Source: JABDCI01 sp964475835
GTDB taxonomy: Bacteria > Verrucomicrobiota > Verrucomicrobiia > JABWAM01
Length of the DNA stretch: 64,000 nucleotides
Assembly: GCA_964475835.1 (NCBI GenBank)
Contig: CAYYYL010000002.1
Location: 62,001-126,000 of the forward strand
Direction of reading: 5' to 3'
This document shows positions 17,311 to 26,577 of this stretch, piece by piece. Position 1 is the stretch's first letter. Each line of letters begins with the position of its first letter. The position numbers were made by a program, and so were the translations under genes. Below the pieces are notes generated by a model. The model ran no database searches. It was not told the origin of the DNA and saw only the letters and a list, made by a program, of their open reading frames with translations.

Positions 17311-20300
17311 TAACTGGGAACTGCGTTTTGGGCGATCAGTTGGGCTGCTTCCGTGAGACCGTTCAGACGGGCCAGCGAGGCTTCGGCCTGTTTGCGTGCG
17401 CGTTCCTGCTTCGGATGACGGATATGGCGGTATCCTGTAACTTTTTCCGGTGCCTTCAAAATTTCCAGCCAGAGTTGATATTCGCCCATGCTGGAATAGT
17501 GAAAACGGGGAAGAAGGTTTGCATACCATTCACGAAATTCACGTTCCGCACGATGCCACGCAGGAAGTAATCCTCGGAGAAACTTCAGTCGTTTCATGAT
17601 ATTGAGCTGCCAATTTTGCGTCCGAATATCGAACTCGATTTTAAATCGTCCGATGTCAAAGCGAGGACGGTTAATGTGGCTGTAGGTCATGCGATCGCCA
17701 CGGGATGGGTCTACATCGTAGCGTTCCCGGTCACGATCAAGCTTTTCAGGATTCGTGAGAAGGTGTGCTACGAAGATTTCATCCTTGATCAGCATAACTT
17801 TGGCTAGGTTCCAGATGACCGCCCGGGTGGCGGCATGGTTGTATTCCGCGGAATCCCTGGAGAAAACGACTTTCACCTGGTCCAGATACCGTTTGGCATA
17901 CGCTGTATTATCGAACCAGATCAAATCAGCGACACGCGTTGCGATGTCACGCAAATCCCCTTCAGAAAGGAGCAGGGTTTTGGCCGCCTGTTCCATGAGG
18001 TGTTTATAGTCTGCGGCGGCACGTCGGCGGTTCGGATGGAATTTTGCCAGATAATCCGCCTTCCGTTCCACAAGATCCGCATATCGCATGGAAGAGCGGT
18101 CATCGGAAAATTCATGAGGGTTGAGCACGGTCTTCCGGCCAAACTGAAACGCTTTGATGTTTTCGCGGGCTGCACCACCCATGGTTTGCTCAATGGCCCA
18201 GATCAGGCTTTCGAGTTTTAGAGGAAGCAGGCCGCGTTGATAGGCTGCTCCGAGAAGCATGACGTTGGCGAAAAGTTTATTTCCAAAATATTTTTCCGAA
18301 AGTCGCGAGAAATTATGGCCAAAGTACTTTTCCCGCCGCGTGTAACATTGCATGGTCGCCTCAAGCTCCGAGGGATCAAAATCGTCCCGTCCGAGAAGTG
18401 TGAGGATGGTGGGGGTTTTTTCCGTATTCAGGACAGCCGTGGTGTGGGCAGGGCTTCCCACTCTCTGGTTGTTAGCGGGATCAATTCCACGCACTGCTTC
18501 CAAAACGTCTATTCCGAGAATCAGATCCGCTTTGCCGTAGGGAATCACATTGGAGGTCAAGGCGCCTTCTAGAAGATAGGAGATCTGCGAATAAACCCCG
18601 CCGTTGCGAATGGCGAGTCCCTTTTTGTCGCAGAATAGAACGCGATAGCCTTCCTTAAAACCTGCCCGAACGAGCGTTGCGGTTGAGACTCCAATGCCCA
18701 TGCCACCAACTCCAGCAAGGTAAGCGTGCCAGGCTTCTGATACGGAAACTTTGTCGAGGGGCTCGGGAATGTGATCAAAGTCGATAAGTTCAAGCCGCGG
18801 GGCAGGAGGAGTCTTTCGATGAACAACAACCTCCTCAAAAGACGGACAGGCTTTGGTTTTGGCGCACGCCGTATCCGCGACGCACCAGGATAGGTCTGTC
18901 TGGACCTTAATTCCATAAGGCGTATCGGCGAAGGTCAGGCCCGGGCATCCCGTGGCTTTGGTGCATTCGAGGCAGTTTTCACAAACTTCGGGAGTGATGT
19001 TGACGTGGCGCTTCTTCCCAATGAAACCCTGACTTTTGATGGTCTTGCGTTCTTCACGCATTTCCCGGCGGTGAAAGGTGATGCCACATTCCTTGTCGGC
19101 GATGATGATTTTGACCCCATCCCGAAGGATGGTTTCCTCAAGGGCTTTGCGATAACTGTCACGATAAGCGGGATTGACTCGGAGCACTTCGGCAGGGCCC
19201 TCTCCGAGCATGGCATCGAGGATGCGGTCCATGTTCTGCTGAAACTGGGGATCACCCAGGAGATCGACATCCTCGCCAGGAGTCGTCTGATGGCCTGTCA
19301 TGGCGGTGGTCTGATTATCGAGAATGACGTAGGTGATATCTTGTCCCGACCTGATGGAGTTGGATATTGAAACCTGCCCGGAGTGAAAAAAGGTGGAGTC
19401 GCCCATGAAGACGACCTGTTTATTCGTGATGAAGGGATCGATGCCGGCGCCGGTTGCTCCGCCGAGGCCCATGCCTGAATAGTTGTGCATGAGCTCCTTG
19501 TTGGGTTCGAACATGAGCATGGTGTAGCAGCCCGTATCCCCGTGAAAGAGAAGATCCACGGGATCCTTTCGATGAACCCGGCGCATGTACCAGGCGTTTC
19601 GGAAATCTTTTTTGATCTCCAGTAAAACGCTCGAGGAATCGCGATGCGGGCAACCGGGGCAGAAACTGGGAGTTCGGTCGGGGAGATCCACGTCGAACGT
19701 TTTTGTTTGGCGGATTAGGGAAAGTTCCCGTTCCACACGGGGAGCGGCATCCGCAGCCCCGGTCTTCAGGAGGACAGGGCCCAGGAGTTCGATCAACATG
19801 GAGGGACTCAGTCCAAGGGTTGAGGGGATGGATCCTCCACCAGGCAGTTCCTTGCCCCAGACCGTCTTCAGCTCCGGGATCAGGTTCCGTGCGTGAAGGG
19901 AATTCACAATGGAGGTAATCTGTTCTTGGAGGAAACCACGACGTTCCTCGACGACGATCATTTGCTGAACCTGAGAGGAAAATCGTTCAATGACGTGAGG
20001 GTCCAGCGGATAAGTCAGTCCAAGTTTGAGAATGGGAAAACGGCCCTTAAGTCCCATTTCAGAAAGCGCATGTTCAAGGTAGCAATAGGCAAGTCCGGAA
20101 GTAACGAATCCCACGGAGGCGTTTTCCTTGGGGTAGAGTAATCGATCCACTCCGAGAGCCGCCGCGGCCTGCCAAAGTTGAAGCCGGCGGTCTTCAAGTT
20201 GCTCCTCCTTCATTCCCGTTCGAGGCGGAAGAAGAACCGTTTGGTCCACAGGGATGCTTGCGGTGTGAATCTCTCCTGGGTTGGCGGTACTGACATCCGG

Positions 20301-20909
20301 GCGATGATTCTTATGGACGCGAACGGATCCTCCGCCATCCGCCTGATTCGTCGTCACAAGGTAGGCGATGTAAAAACCTGAAGCACGGGAGAGCTTGAAA
20401 CCGGTACTGATCCAGTCCTTCAGCTCCTGTGGGTCACTGGGCTCGATCACTGGCATAAAGAGGTGCTTGGCAAGGAATCGCGAATCCGCAGGCACCTGGG
20501 TCGAATCACTCCAGGGATCGTCCCCCAGGACAATGAGTGCCCCACCGTTTTTATGGGCGCCGGCAAGGTTGCCCAAAGCGAGGGCATCCGCCGCCACATG
20601 AACCCCCACGCTTTTCATCACCGCGATGGAACGAAGTCCCATCATCTGAGTGCCGTTTACCATTGCCACGGCGAGCGCTTCGTTATTGGCAATGGTGGCC
20701 CGGATGCCGTGGGATTTCGGGATTTCGCGAATGGATTCAATGATGTCAAAAAAGCCGGCAACAGGGGAACCCGGATAACCGGTCCATAAATGGGTTCCTC
20801 CCTCGACTTCAAGCAGTCCTTTTACAAGGAGTTCACACCCTGTAAAAACCTCAACGCCATCCTCTTTTAGAAATCGCGGATCGGTCTTAGCCGCAAGGCT
20901 TTTCGACAT
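17307..20909 (-). CDS. Indolepyruvate:ferredoxin oxidoreductase, alpha and beta parts in one chain
   Basis: About 1200 residues. The enzyme oxidatively decarboxylates aryl-pyruvates from aromatic amino-acid breakdown to acyl-CoA with ferredoxin as acceptor. In order: a pyrimidine-binding domain with GTHLWTGYPGSPVAGFF; a TPP-binding region with FCPGCPHRDSSS, GDTGCYT and GDSTFFHSGQ; a ferredoxin-like region with CENCLECTKATGCPG and CVADTACAKTKACPSF; a gamma-type domain with GVGGMGIGVSTATLVRAG; and a C-terminal extension. Separate iorA and iorB genes are usual in archaea, while single-chain forms occur in many bacteria. I chose the ATG at 20909; an ATG at 20960 would add 17 residues that look like shifted coding. 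The protein is oxygen-sensitive in other species. Confidence 0.85.
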   Translation of the reverse strand: MSKSLAAKTDPRFLKEDGVEVFTGCELLVKGLLEVEGGTHLWTGYPGSPVAGFFDIIESIREIPKSHGIRATIANNEALAVAMVNGTQMMGLRSIAVMKSVGVHVAADALALGNLAGAHKNGGALIVLGDDPWSDSTQVPADSRFLAKHLFMPVIEPSDPQELKDWISTGFKLSRASGFYIAYLVTTNQADGGGSVRVHKNHRPDVSTANPGEIHTASIPVDQTVLLPPRTGMKEEQLEDRRLQLWQAAAALGVDRLLYPKENASVGFVTSGLAYCYLEHALSEMGLKGRFPILKLGLTYPLDPHVIERFSSQVQQMIVVEERRGFLQEQITSIVNSLHARNLIPELKTVWGKELPGGGSIPSTLGLSPSMLIELLGPVLLKTGAADAAPRVERELSLIRQTKTFDVDLPDRTPSFCPGCPHRDSSSVLLEIKKDFRNAWYMRRVHRKDPVDLLFHGDTGCYTMLMFEPNKELMHNYSGMGLGGATGAGIDPFITNKQVVFMGDSTFFHSGQVSISNSIRSGQDITYVILDNQTTAMTGHQTTPGEDVDLLGDPQFQQNMDRILDAMLGEGPAEVLRVNPAYRDSYRKALEETILRDGVKIIIADKECGITFHRREMREERKTIKSQGFIGKKRHVNITPEVCENCLECTKATGCPGLTFADTPYGIKVQTDLSWCVADTACAKTKACPSFEEVVVHRKTPPAPRLELIDFDHIPEPLDKVSVSEAWHAYLAGVGGMGIGVSTATLVRAGFKEGYRVLFCDKKGLAIRNGGVYSQISYLLEGALTSNVIPYGKADLILGIDVLEAVRGIDPANNQRVGSPAHTTAVLNTEKTPTILTLLGRDDFDPSELEATMQCYTRREKYFGHNFSRLSEKYFGNKLFANVMLLGAAYQRGLLPLKLESLIWAIEQTMGGAARENIKAFQFGRKTVLNPHEFSDDRSSMRYADLVERKADYLAKFHPNRRRAAADYKHLMEQAAKTLLLSEGDLRDIATRVADLIWFDNTAYAKRYLDQVKVVFSRDSAEYNHAATRAVIWNLAKVMLIKDEIFVAHLLTNPEKLDRDRERYDVDPSRGDRMTYSHINRPRFDIGRFKIEFDIRTQNWQLNIMKRLKFLRGLLPAWHRAEREFREWYANLLPRFHYSSMGEYQLWLEILKAPEKVTGYRHIRHPKQERARKQAEASLARLNGLTEAAQLIAQNAVPSY

Positions 20910-21020
20910 ATAGATCCGATTATGCCACGCGCCGAAATGGATGGCAAACAGGATATTCATTGTAAGAGTAAATAACTGGACAGTTTGACATATGAACGAA
21001 CTTTCCCTACAGAAGTCTCT

Positions 21021-22319
21021 ATGAGGGAACGACTTCGAGACGGAACTCTTATTGCCCTGGCACTGTTGACCTTCCTTGCGCCACTCAAGTTTAATTTGCC
21101 GGTCATTTTTTATCGTAAGGAAAACTGGCCGAGCACCCTGGCTGAGTGGGTTTTTATGGCATGGCCAAACCTCCTTTTTTATGGGGTCTGGCTTCTCGTC
21201 CTTTTTATGGGATGGAGTACCTTCCACCGTGCGGACTGGCAGGGGAAGTGGATGCGATGGGCATGGATTTTTGCGGGGGGGCAGGTTCTGGCGACGTTGG
21301 CGAGTACGGATTCAGTGATGAGCTGGTTCGTTCTCCTCCTGATTTTCAGTCTGGTATCGGGGTTCTGGTTTGGGGGGGTATTAATCGACAGTTCAAAGAA
21401 ACGGGACTGGATGCTGTTGGCCTGGACTCTTGCGAGTTTGATGGTCGTCTGGAAGGGGGTGTCGGATGCAACAGGTGGATTGGAAGCCACTCGACAGTAT
21501 TTGAGGGATCATCCCGAAATCGCGGCGGAGAACCCGGGGTTGTGGCATAAGGTTGAAAGTGATCGGATTTTTTCCACATTCGTTTATCCAAATGCTCTGG
21601 GAGGATACCTCATTAGTGCGGGGTTCATGGTTGTGGCCTGGGCTTGGGCCCGGGCGCAGGGATCGAGAAGGGCACCCGTTGTTCGGTATGGCGTGGCTAC
21701 CACGGTATTGATTCTTCTGGGTTATTGCCTTTGGAAATCCGGTTCCAAAGGATCTTATGCGGTTTTGGTGATCACGCTGGCCATTGCCCTGAGTTTACGG
21801 GTGGTACAGATGAAAAAAGTGGTGATGTTCCTGACAATTCTTCTTCTTTTATCATCCGTTTTTTTTGCCGTCGGATATGGCCGGACGGCGGTGGAAAAGG
21901 GAAAAAAGACCCTGGAAGCCAGGCTGGACTATTGGAATGCAGCCGCAAGGATAGGATGGGATCACATTTTTTTTGGCACGGGCCCTGGCACGTTTGGAGT
22001 TTGGTATGGAAAATACAAACCCCGGGAAGCGGAGGCGTCGCAACTCGCTCACAACACGTATCTGCAAATGTGGTCGGACAGCGGAATTGTGGGATTTGTG
22101 ACCTTTATCCTGTTCCTTCCAGTGGCCCTGGGCAAAAACGCCTTGCGGTGTATGAGGCTGGGCTCATTTTCAGATGCATGCATTTGGTGTGCCTGCGTTG
22201 CCTTTGCGATTCACTCCCTTGTCGATTTTGATTTCTATATGGTCGGAAATGCGTGGCCCGTTTTTGTGATGCTGGGTTATCTTTGTCGGCGGTCTCATGC
22301 CCCCCTTGCAAACGCTTGA
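21021..22319 (+). CDS. O-antigen ligase-like / WzyC-domain membrane protein
   Basis: About 432 residues and some eleven hydrophobic segments. Between the later helices lies a large periplasmic loop with ARLDYWNAAARIGWDHIFFG, then GPGTFG and SQLAHNTYLQ; this R...G-x-G...H-N arrangement is the Wzy_C (O-antigen ligase/polymerase) signature. Proteins of this type join or polymerise lipid-linked glycans at the periplasmic face. No glycan cluster is adjacent, so whether it is WaaL, a Wzy polymerase or a protein O-glycosyltransferase is open. The ATG at 21021 is preceded by a divergent region shared with the IOR gene. Confidence 0.8.
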   Translation: MRERLRDGTLIALALLTFLAPLKFNLPVIFYRKENWPSTLAEWVFMAWPNLLFYGVWLLVLFMGWSTFHRADWQGKWMRWAWIFAGGQVLATLASTDSVMSWFVLLLIFSLVSGFWFGGVLIDSSKKRDWMLLAWTLASLMVVWKGVSDATGGLEATRQYLRDHPEIAAENPGLWHKVESDRIFSTFVYPNALGGYLISAGFMVVAWAWARAQGSRRAPVVRYGVATTVLILLGYCLWKSGSKGSYAVLVITLAIALSLRVVQMKKVVMFLTILLLLSSVFFAVGYGRTAVEKGKKTLEARLDYWNAAARIGWDHIFFGTGPGTFGVWYGKYKPREAEASQLAHNTYLQMWSDSGIVGFVTFILFLPVALGKNALRCMRLGSFSDACIWCACVAFAIHSLVDFDFYMVGNAWPVFVMLGYLCRRSHAPLANA

Positions 22320-22395
22320 ACTGCAAGGTGATCCGATTGGAGGTGCGGCTTTTTTAATGAATAACGGTTTTTTGAATTTCCTTTCCCCTGTTGGA

Positions 22396-22424
22396 TTGAC
22401 AGAAGTCTGAAGTCGGACAAGATT
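22396..22424 (+). promoter_or_regulatory. Candidate sigma-70 promoter of the Ser/Thr kinase gene
   Basis: A perfect TTGACA (22396-22401) lies 17 bp before AAGATT (22419-22424), which matches only half of the -10 consensus. The start codon is 33 bp downstream. GAAGTC occurs twice inside the spacer. Confidence 0.35.
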
Positions 22425-22456
22425 AGAAGCTTACATCGGGCATAGGGCCGTCCGGC

Positions 22457-23620
22457 ATGCAACAAATGAAAACCTTTAAGCTTTCCAATCTCGAAGCCAA
22501 TCGCACCGTGCGCGGGACAGGAACGAAGGGGCGTTCCCGATCCGCTGCCCTGGACGGGGTGTTTCCAACTGGGCAGACCACGCTGCGAAGCACGTTTCGA
22601 TATAAGATCATTCGAAAGCTGGGGGATGGGGGAGCGGGATGTGCTTTTCTCGCGCATGAATATGACTCCCTTGATTCGTTTCGAGCTGTTGCACTCAAAA
22701 TGCTGCATACGCCTGAGGACGCCGCACTGAAGGAAACCTTCGTGCTTGAAGCCAAAATGATGCGGCTGATGAATCACCATAATATCGTCCAGGTTTATGG
22801 GTTCGAGCGGGGGACGACACGTTTTCAAAAAATTCTCTCCACGCTTGGCATTGCCGAGGCCTACGAAGCCTTCATGATCATGGAATATATTCCAGGATTT
22901 AATCTTGAGGGATTCGTTCGTCTTCACCAGCAAAAGAAAATCCGGGTTTTTCCCCAAATCGCCGCCTATATCGCTTCGCGTGTGGCTCGCGGAATCGCGT
23001 ACGCGCACGACTTCAAGTATCCAGGAATTTCCGCCCACGGGGTGATTCACCGCGACATCACGCCCACCAATGTCCTGATTCAAGAGGATGGACCTGTCAA
23101 AATCACCGACTTTGGAATCGCCTATCCCTACGATCCCACCAGTCGAAATCCCACCATCTGTGGCACCCTGAATTACATTGCCCCGGAGGTACTTTCCGGT
23201 GCGAAACCGACCCGCGGGTCGGATGTTTATGGTGTCGGTCTTCTTCTGGAGCTCATGTTGACCGGGCATCCCCGGTATTCCATTTCCGGTCAACCCGCCT
23301 CCTCGGTCGCGGTTCGTGAGCAAAGGGAGCGGATTCAGAAATATGCATTCGATCCTAAGATGTTTGATCGGGTTCCAACGCGGCTCATGGAAATTTGTAA
23401 AAACGCCACCACCACTCGCCCTGAGATTCGCTATCAGGCGGCAAATGACCTGGCTCTGGATCTGGAGCTTTTTTTGAGGGATTTTGACTGTGTGCTGAGT
23501 CCCCAACAGATGGAGCTCTATATCGATTGTATCCAGTCCCCTCTGCCTGGCGCTTATCGGAAGAGGGAATTTATTATGATTTGCGGCAAGGAAACCATCG
23601 ACTTTCAGCCTTTCGTCTGA
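22457..23620 (+). CDS. Bacterial Ser/Thr protein kinase (Hanks type)
   Basis: 387 residues. The kinase domain covers about residues 48-350: glycine-rich loop LGDGGAGCAFLA, VALK with the ATP lysine near residue 81, catalytic loop HRDITPTN, metal-binding KITDFGIA, and GTLNYIAPEVL. The lysine usually found two residues after the catalytic Asp is a threonine here, as in the HRDVSPxN group common in Myxococcota. No transmembrane helix, PASTA or other sensor domain follows, so the protein is a soluble kinase. The neighbours, an O-antigen ligase upstream and a PHP phosphoesterase 8 bp downstream, give no clear target. The phosphoesterase may be co-expressed. Confidence 0.87.
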   Translation: MQQMKTFKLSNLEANRTVRGTGTKGRSRSAALDGVFPTGQTTLRSTFRYKIIRKLGDGGAGCAFLAHEYDSLDSFRAVALKMLHTPEDAALKETFVLEAKMMRLMNHHNIVQVYGFERGTTRFQKILSTLGIAEAYEAFMIMEYIPGFNLEGFVRLHQQKKIRVFPQIAAYIASRVARGIAYAHDFKYPGISAHGVIHRDITPTNVLIQEDGPVKITDFGIAYPYDPTSRNPTICGTLNYIAPEVLSGAKPTRGSDVYGVGLLLELMLTGHPRYSISGQPASSVAVREQRERIQKYAFDPKMFDRVPTRLMEICKNATTTRPEIRYQAANDLALDLELFLRDFDCVLSPQQMELYIDCIQSPLPGAYRKREFIMICGKETIDFQPFV

Positions 23621-23627
23621 GCCCCCC

Positions 23628-24473
23628 ATGGTCCGCTCCTCGATTTTCTATGAAATGCACATGCATACGCCTCTTTGCAGGCACGCCACCGGGGAGCCTG
23701 AGGAGTATGCAGAGGTGGCCTTTTCGCGAAATCTAAAGGGGATGGTGGTGACGTGCCACAATCCTTTGCCTGGGGGTTGGGGGGCTGCCAGTCGAATGAG
23801 GCTCGAGGAATTTTCCATCTATCAGGAAATGGTGTTGCGCACCCGCAAAACATGGGAAGGACGGGTTGATGTCCGACTGGGCCTGGAATGTGATTACGCG
23901 CCGGAGCTCGAACCCTGGCTCCGAAAACAACTTGATGGTGTAAGCTTCCACCATGTGCTTGGGTCAGTCCATCCCCAGATTCCTGATTACATGGACGCGT
24001 ACTTTCGGGGCGACTGGTTTGCGTATCAGAAGACCTATTTTGATCACCTCGCAAGATCTGCGGAGTGCGGGTTGTTTGATACGCTTGCGCATCCCGATTT
24101 GATCAAAAATTTATCACCTGAGGAATGGCGCTTGGATCGCATTGCTCCATTCATTCTGGAGGCGCTGGATCGCATCGCCCCGACGGGGGTGGGAATGGAA
24201 TTGAACACGTCGGGGCTGAACAAGGCGATTCGAGAGATGAATCCCTGTCCCTGGATGCTTCGTGAAATGCGGGCCCGTTCCATACCGGTTACGATTGGAG
24301 CGGATGCTCATCATCCGGGGAGGGTGGGGAGCCATTTTGAGGAGGCTCTTTCCATGCTGGAACAGGCAGGTTACGAGAGAGTGGGAATCGTTCTGGATCG
24401 CCAGCGAATCGAGTTTCCCCTGGAAAAGGTCCGGCGTAGCCTTCAACCGATCAGTGCGTCAACTGTTTCGTGA
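23628..24473 (+). CDS. PHP-domain phosphoesterase, histidinol-phosphatase-like
   Basis: 281 residues. The PHP metal-binding motifs are in order: EMHMHTPLCRHA near the N-terminus, LGLECDYAPE, HHVLGSVHPQIPDYM, DTLAHPDLIK, ELNTSGLNK and TIGADAHHPGRVG. This is the histidinol-phosphatase (HisK) subgroup, which removes phosphate from L-histidinol phosphate in histidine synthesis. Other PHP phosphatases share the motifs, so the substrate is not certain. It starts 8 bp after the kinase gene. Its last 23 bp overlap the convergent dnaA 3' end. Confidence 0.8.
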   Translation: MVRSSIFYEMHMHTPLCRHATGEPEEYAEVAFSRNLKGMVVTCHNPLPGGWGAASRMRLEEFSIYQEMVLRTRKTWEGRVDVRLGLECDYAPELEPWLRKQLDGVSFHHVLGSVHPQIPDYMDAYFRGDWFAYQKTYFDHLARSAECGLFDTLAHPDLIKNLSPEEWRLDRIAPFILEALDRIAPTGVGMELNTSGLNKAIREMNPCPWMLREMRARSIPVTIGADAHHPGRVGSHFEEALSMLEQAGYERVGIVLDRQRIEFPLEKVRRSLQPISASTVS

Positions 24474-25809
24474 GTTGGTTGATCGCCTGCTTCAGGCCGC
24501 TGTCAGTTTTGAGACGTTCGTCCACCAGCCTGCATGCGTGGATGACGGTGCCATGGTCCCGTCCGCCGAACACCTCGCCAATTTCGTTCAGTGAGGAACG
24601 CGTCATGATGCGGCAGAGATACATCGCCACCTGGCGGGGGAACGCGATGTTTGCACTCCGACGCTTGCTAGTCATATCCGCGAGACGAATGTCAAAATAT
24701 GCTGCAACGCGTTTCTGAATGGTTTCCGCAGTCAATGCCTGCTTGCTCTCCTCAATCAAAATATCCTGAAGCTCGTCCTCCACTTCAGCGACTGTCAGCG
24801 GGCGGGCTTTGAGTTTCGTGGAAAACCAGACCTTGGCCCAGGCACCCTCGAGACGACGCACATTCGTTTTGATGTGATGAGCGAGAAATTGAAGGATTTC
24901 GTCAGGAATGGGGACCTGGCTGTGTTCCTGTTTCCTCCGAAGAATGGCGAGGCGGGTTTCCTCATCAGGAAGTTGAAGTTGAACCGTAAGACCCCACTCA
25001 AAGCGTGACACAAGGCGTTGTTCGAGGTTTGAAATTTCAGTTGCAGGCCGATCACTTGAAAGCACGATCTGTTTCTGGGCTTCGAAAAGAGTGTTGAAGG
25101 TGTGGAAGAACTCCTCCTGCATCTGATCCCCACGACCTAAAAAGTGAATATCATCCACCAATAGAATATCGCAATTCCGGTATTTTTTCCGAAATGGAAC
25201 AAACCGTTTGTTCTGAATTGCATCCACAAATTCATTTACGAAACGTTCCGTGGAAACATAAGCGATCTGACACGATTTATTCTGGCTTACCAGATGGTGT
25301 CCGATGGCATGCATGAGGTGGGTTTTCCCCAGTCCCGTGGCTCCGTAGATGAAGAGGGGATTGTAAGCCCGGCCAGGAGACTGGGCCACAGCGGAACATC
25401 CGGCATGGGCATACTGATTGCTCGGACCCACGACAAAGTTGTTGAAGGTGAAGGCTGGGTTGAGAATGTTGCGCTCAACGGACGGCTTCATGCGGGCCGG
25501 AGCCGGGGTGGGCGTCCAACTTTCCGCAGGTGGTGTTTTGGCGCTAACAACCTCGGTATCCTCATTGCGGATGAAGCGAAAGGTCATTGCTTTTCCGGAA
25601 ATGGCGCTCAGCGTGTCCCTTAGAAGATCGCCGTAATTGTCCTCCAACCAGTAGCGATAGAGATTGGAAGACGCCTGGAGGCAAATGCAGTCGTTTTCGA
25701 TGTGAGAAGCTCGGATGGGGTCAAACCAGCGTTTAAAAACTTGCGGGGCAACAACTTCGTTGAGCCGTGTGGCGGTGCGTTTCCAAAGATCCTGCGGGGA
25801 AGATTCCAT
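24451..25809 (-). CDS. dnaA: Chromosomal replication initiator DnaA
   Basis: 452 residues. Domain I is near the N-terminus (LWKRTATRLNEVVAPQVF), followed by a linker of about 40 residues. The AAA+ domain has Walker A GATGLGKTHL at 156-165, Walker B ILLVDDIHFLG, and the arginine-rich sensor region. Domain IV carries the DnaA-box-reading signature GGRDHGTVIHACR. It binds ATP, unwinds oriC and loads the helicase. No dnaN or recF follows; its neighbours are unrelated. A TTATTCACA box lies 15 bp before the start codon, suggesting autoregulation, and an AT-rich gap of about 770 bp upstream may be the origin. Confidence 0.95.
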   Translation of the reverse strand: MESSPQDLWKRTATRLNEVVAPQVFKRWFDPIRASHIENDCICLQASSNLYRYWLEDNYGDLLRDTLSAISGKAMTFRFIRNEDTEVVSAKTPPAESWTPTPAPARMKPSVERNILNPAFTFNNFVVGPSNQYAHAGCSAVAQSPGRAYNPLFIYGATGLGKTHLMHAIGHHLVSQNKSCQIAYVSTERFVNEFVDAIQNKRFVPFRKKYRNCDILLVDDIHFLGRGDQMQEEFFHTFNTLFEAQKQIVLSSDRPATEISNLEQRLVSRFEWGLTVQLQLPDEETRLAILRRKQEHSQVPIPDEILQFLAHHIKTNVRRLEGAWAKVWFSTKLKARPLTVAEVEDELQDILIEESKQALTAETIQKRVAAYFDIRLADMTSKRRSANIAFPRQVAMYLCRIMTRSSLNEIGEVFGGRDHGTVIHACRLVDERLKTDSGLKQAINQLTKQLTH

Positions 25810-25823
25810 GGTCGATTCGCTAG

Positions 25824-25832
25824 TTATTCACA
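25824..25832 (+). promoter_or_regulatory. DnaA box TTATTCACA next to dnaA
   Basis: A perfect match to TTATNCACA, 15 bp upstream of the dnaA start codon. This is a suitable place for autoregulation of dnaA or for an origin box. Confidence 0.6.
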
Positions 25833-26108
25833 ACAGGATGAGATTTCCCGAGTTGGTTGATGGGGGTGAAACAAAAAGGGCAGAAGGGTGGTACAGGGAT
25901 GGAGATGATGTCGATTGAGGCAAAAAAGGGATGGTGTTGCTGGCAAAAAGGTCGATATTTCCCTTAACAAAATGAGACCATTCCGGAAATTAGGCTTCCG
26001 AAGGGAAGCATTTCCCAAAGAATAAGCTGAAAAGGGGAAGGATGGGAGTGAGTACCAACGGAAGATGCAGACTTTGACATCCGGCTGGGTTGGGGAGTTT
26101 TCAACAAG

Positions 26109-26117
26109 TTATTCACA
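26109..26117 (+). promoter_or_regulatory. Second DnaA box TTATTCACA
   Basis: Same orientation and identical sequence to the box at 25824, 285 bp away, just before the 12-bp tandem repeat and the AT-rich block. Confidence 0.5.
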
Positions 26118-26155
26118 GGGTTGGTTTGAACTCACTTTTTCCGCTTCGCGGCCAT

Positions 26156-26179
26156 TTTAGTTCCAACTTTAGTTCCAAC
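26156..26179 (+). repeat. 12-bp tandem repeat, two copies
   Basis: TTTAGTTCCAAC occurs twice head to tail (26156-26167 and 26168-26179) and is followed by a run of six T. It sits at the edge of the AT-rich block in the candidate origin. Confidence 0.75.
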
Positions 26180-26577
26180 TTTTTTCAGCACAAGATTTTT
26201 TTGATCTCGAAGAAAATTTATTTCGTAAACTTGCAGTATGATTTCTTGCGGGCTCAACGGGAATAGAGAAGGCGTAAAAAAAAACCAAGCAAAATTGATT
26301 CAATTTGGAGATTTTCTATGTTGACGAAAAAAAATTAAATTGTGGGAAAGGATGGGCTGTTTTTTTCTAGGGGATGAAGAAGTTTAAAAGATTTTATATT
26401 TATGATTTAACCGGTTCCGTGTGGGAGTCTTGATTTTGGGTTCCCTTCGGCCGGAATTAAAGATGAACGGAAGGGCAAAACGAAAGTGGCAAGGCAGTCA
26501 AGAAATGAACATTGTCTTGGCGGTTGGGGAGGGGGTATATTGAAACTGGATTTCATTTTTTGAAGTGGTGTTATTTT

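Larger units (their letters stand above)
25810..26577. other. Non-coding AT-rich region, candidate oriC
   Basis: About 770 bp with no convincing gene. It begins at dnaA and holds two TTATTCACA boxes (25824 and 26109), a 12-bp tandem repeat (26156-26179), a small CCGC-TTC-GCGG hairpin near 26140, and a distinctly AT-rich stretch from about 26195 to 26415 with several A and T runs. Gap next to dnaA, boxes and AT-rich block together are what a bacterial origin shows. Strand skew, which would be decisive, cannot be judged by eye. It must also contain the promoters of dnaA and of the gene at 26578. Confidence 0.5.

Noticed and set aside
20985..21013. TTGACA 17 bp before TACAGA as a promoter of the O-antigen ligase-like gene
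   Set aside because: The -10 half matches only three bases and would leave a leader of just a few bases before the ATG.
20910..21227. A 106-residue N-terminal extension of the indolepyruvate oxidoreductase
   Set aside because: The sequence is unlike the family, overlaps the divergent O-antigen ligase gene, and the family's N-terminus begins just after 20909.
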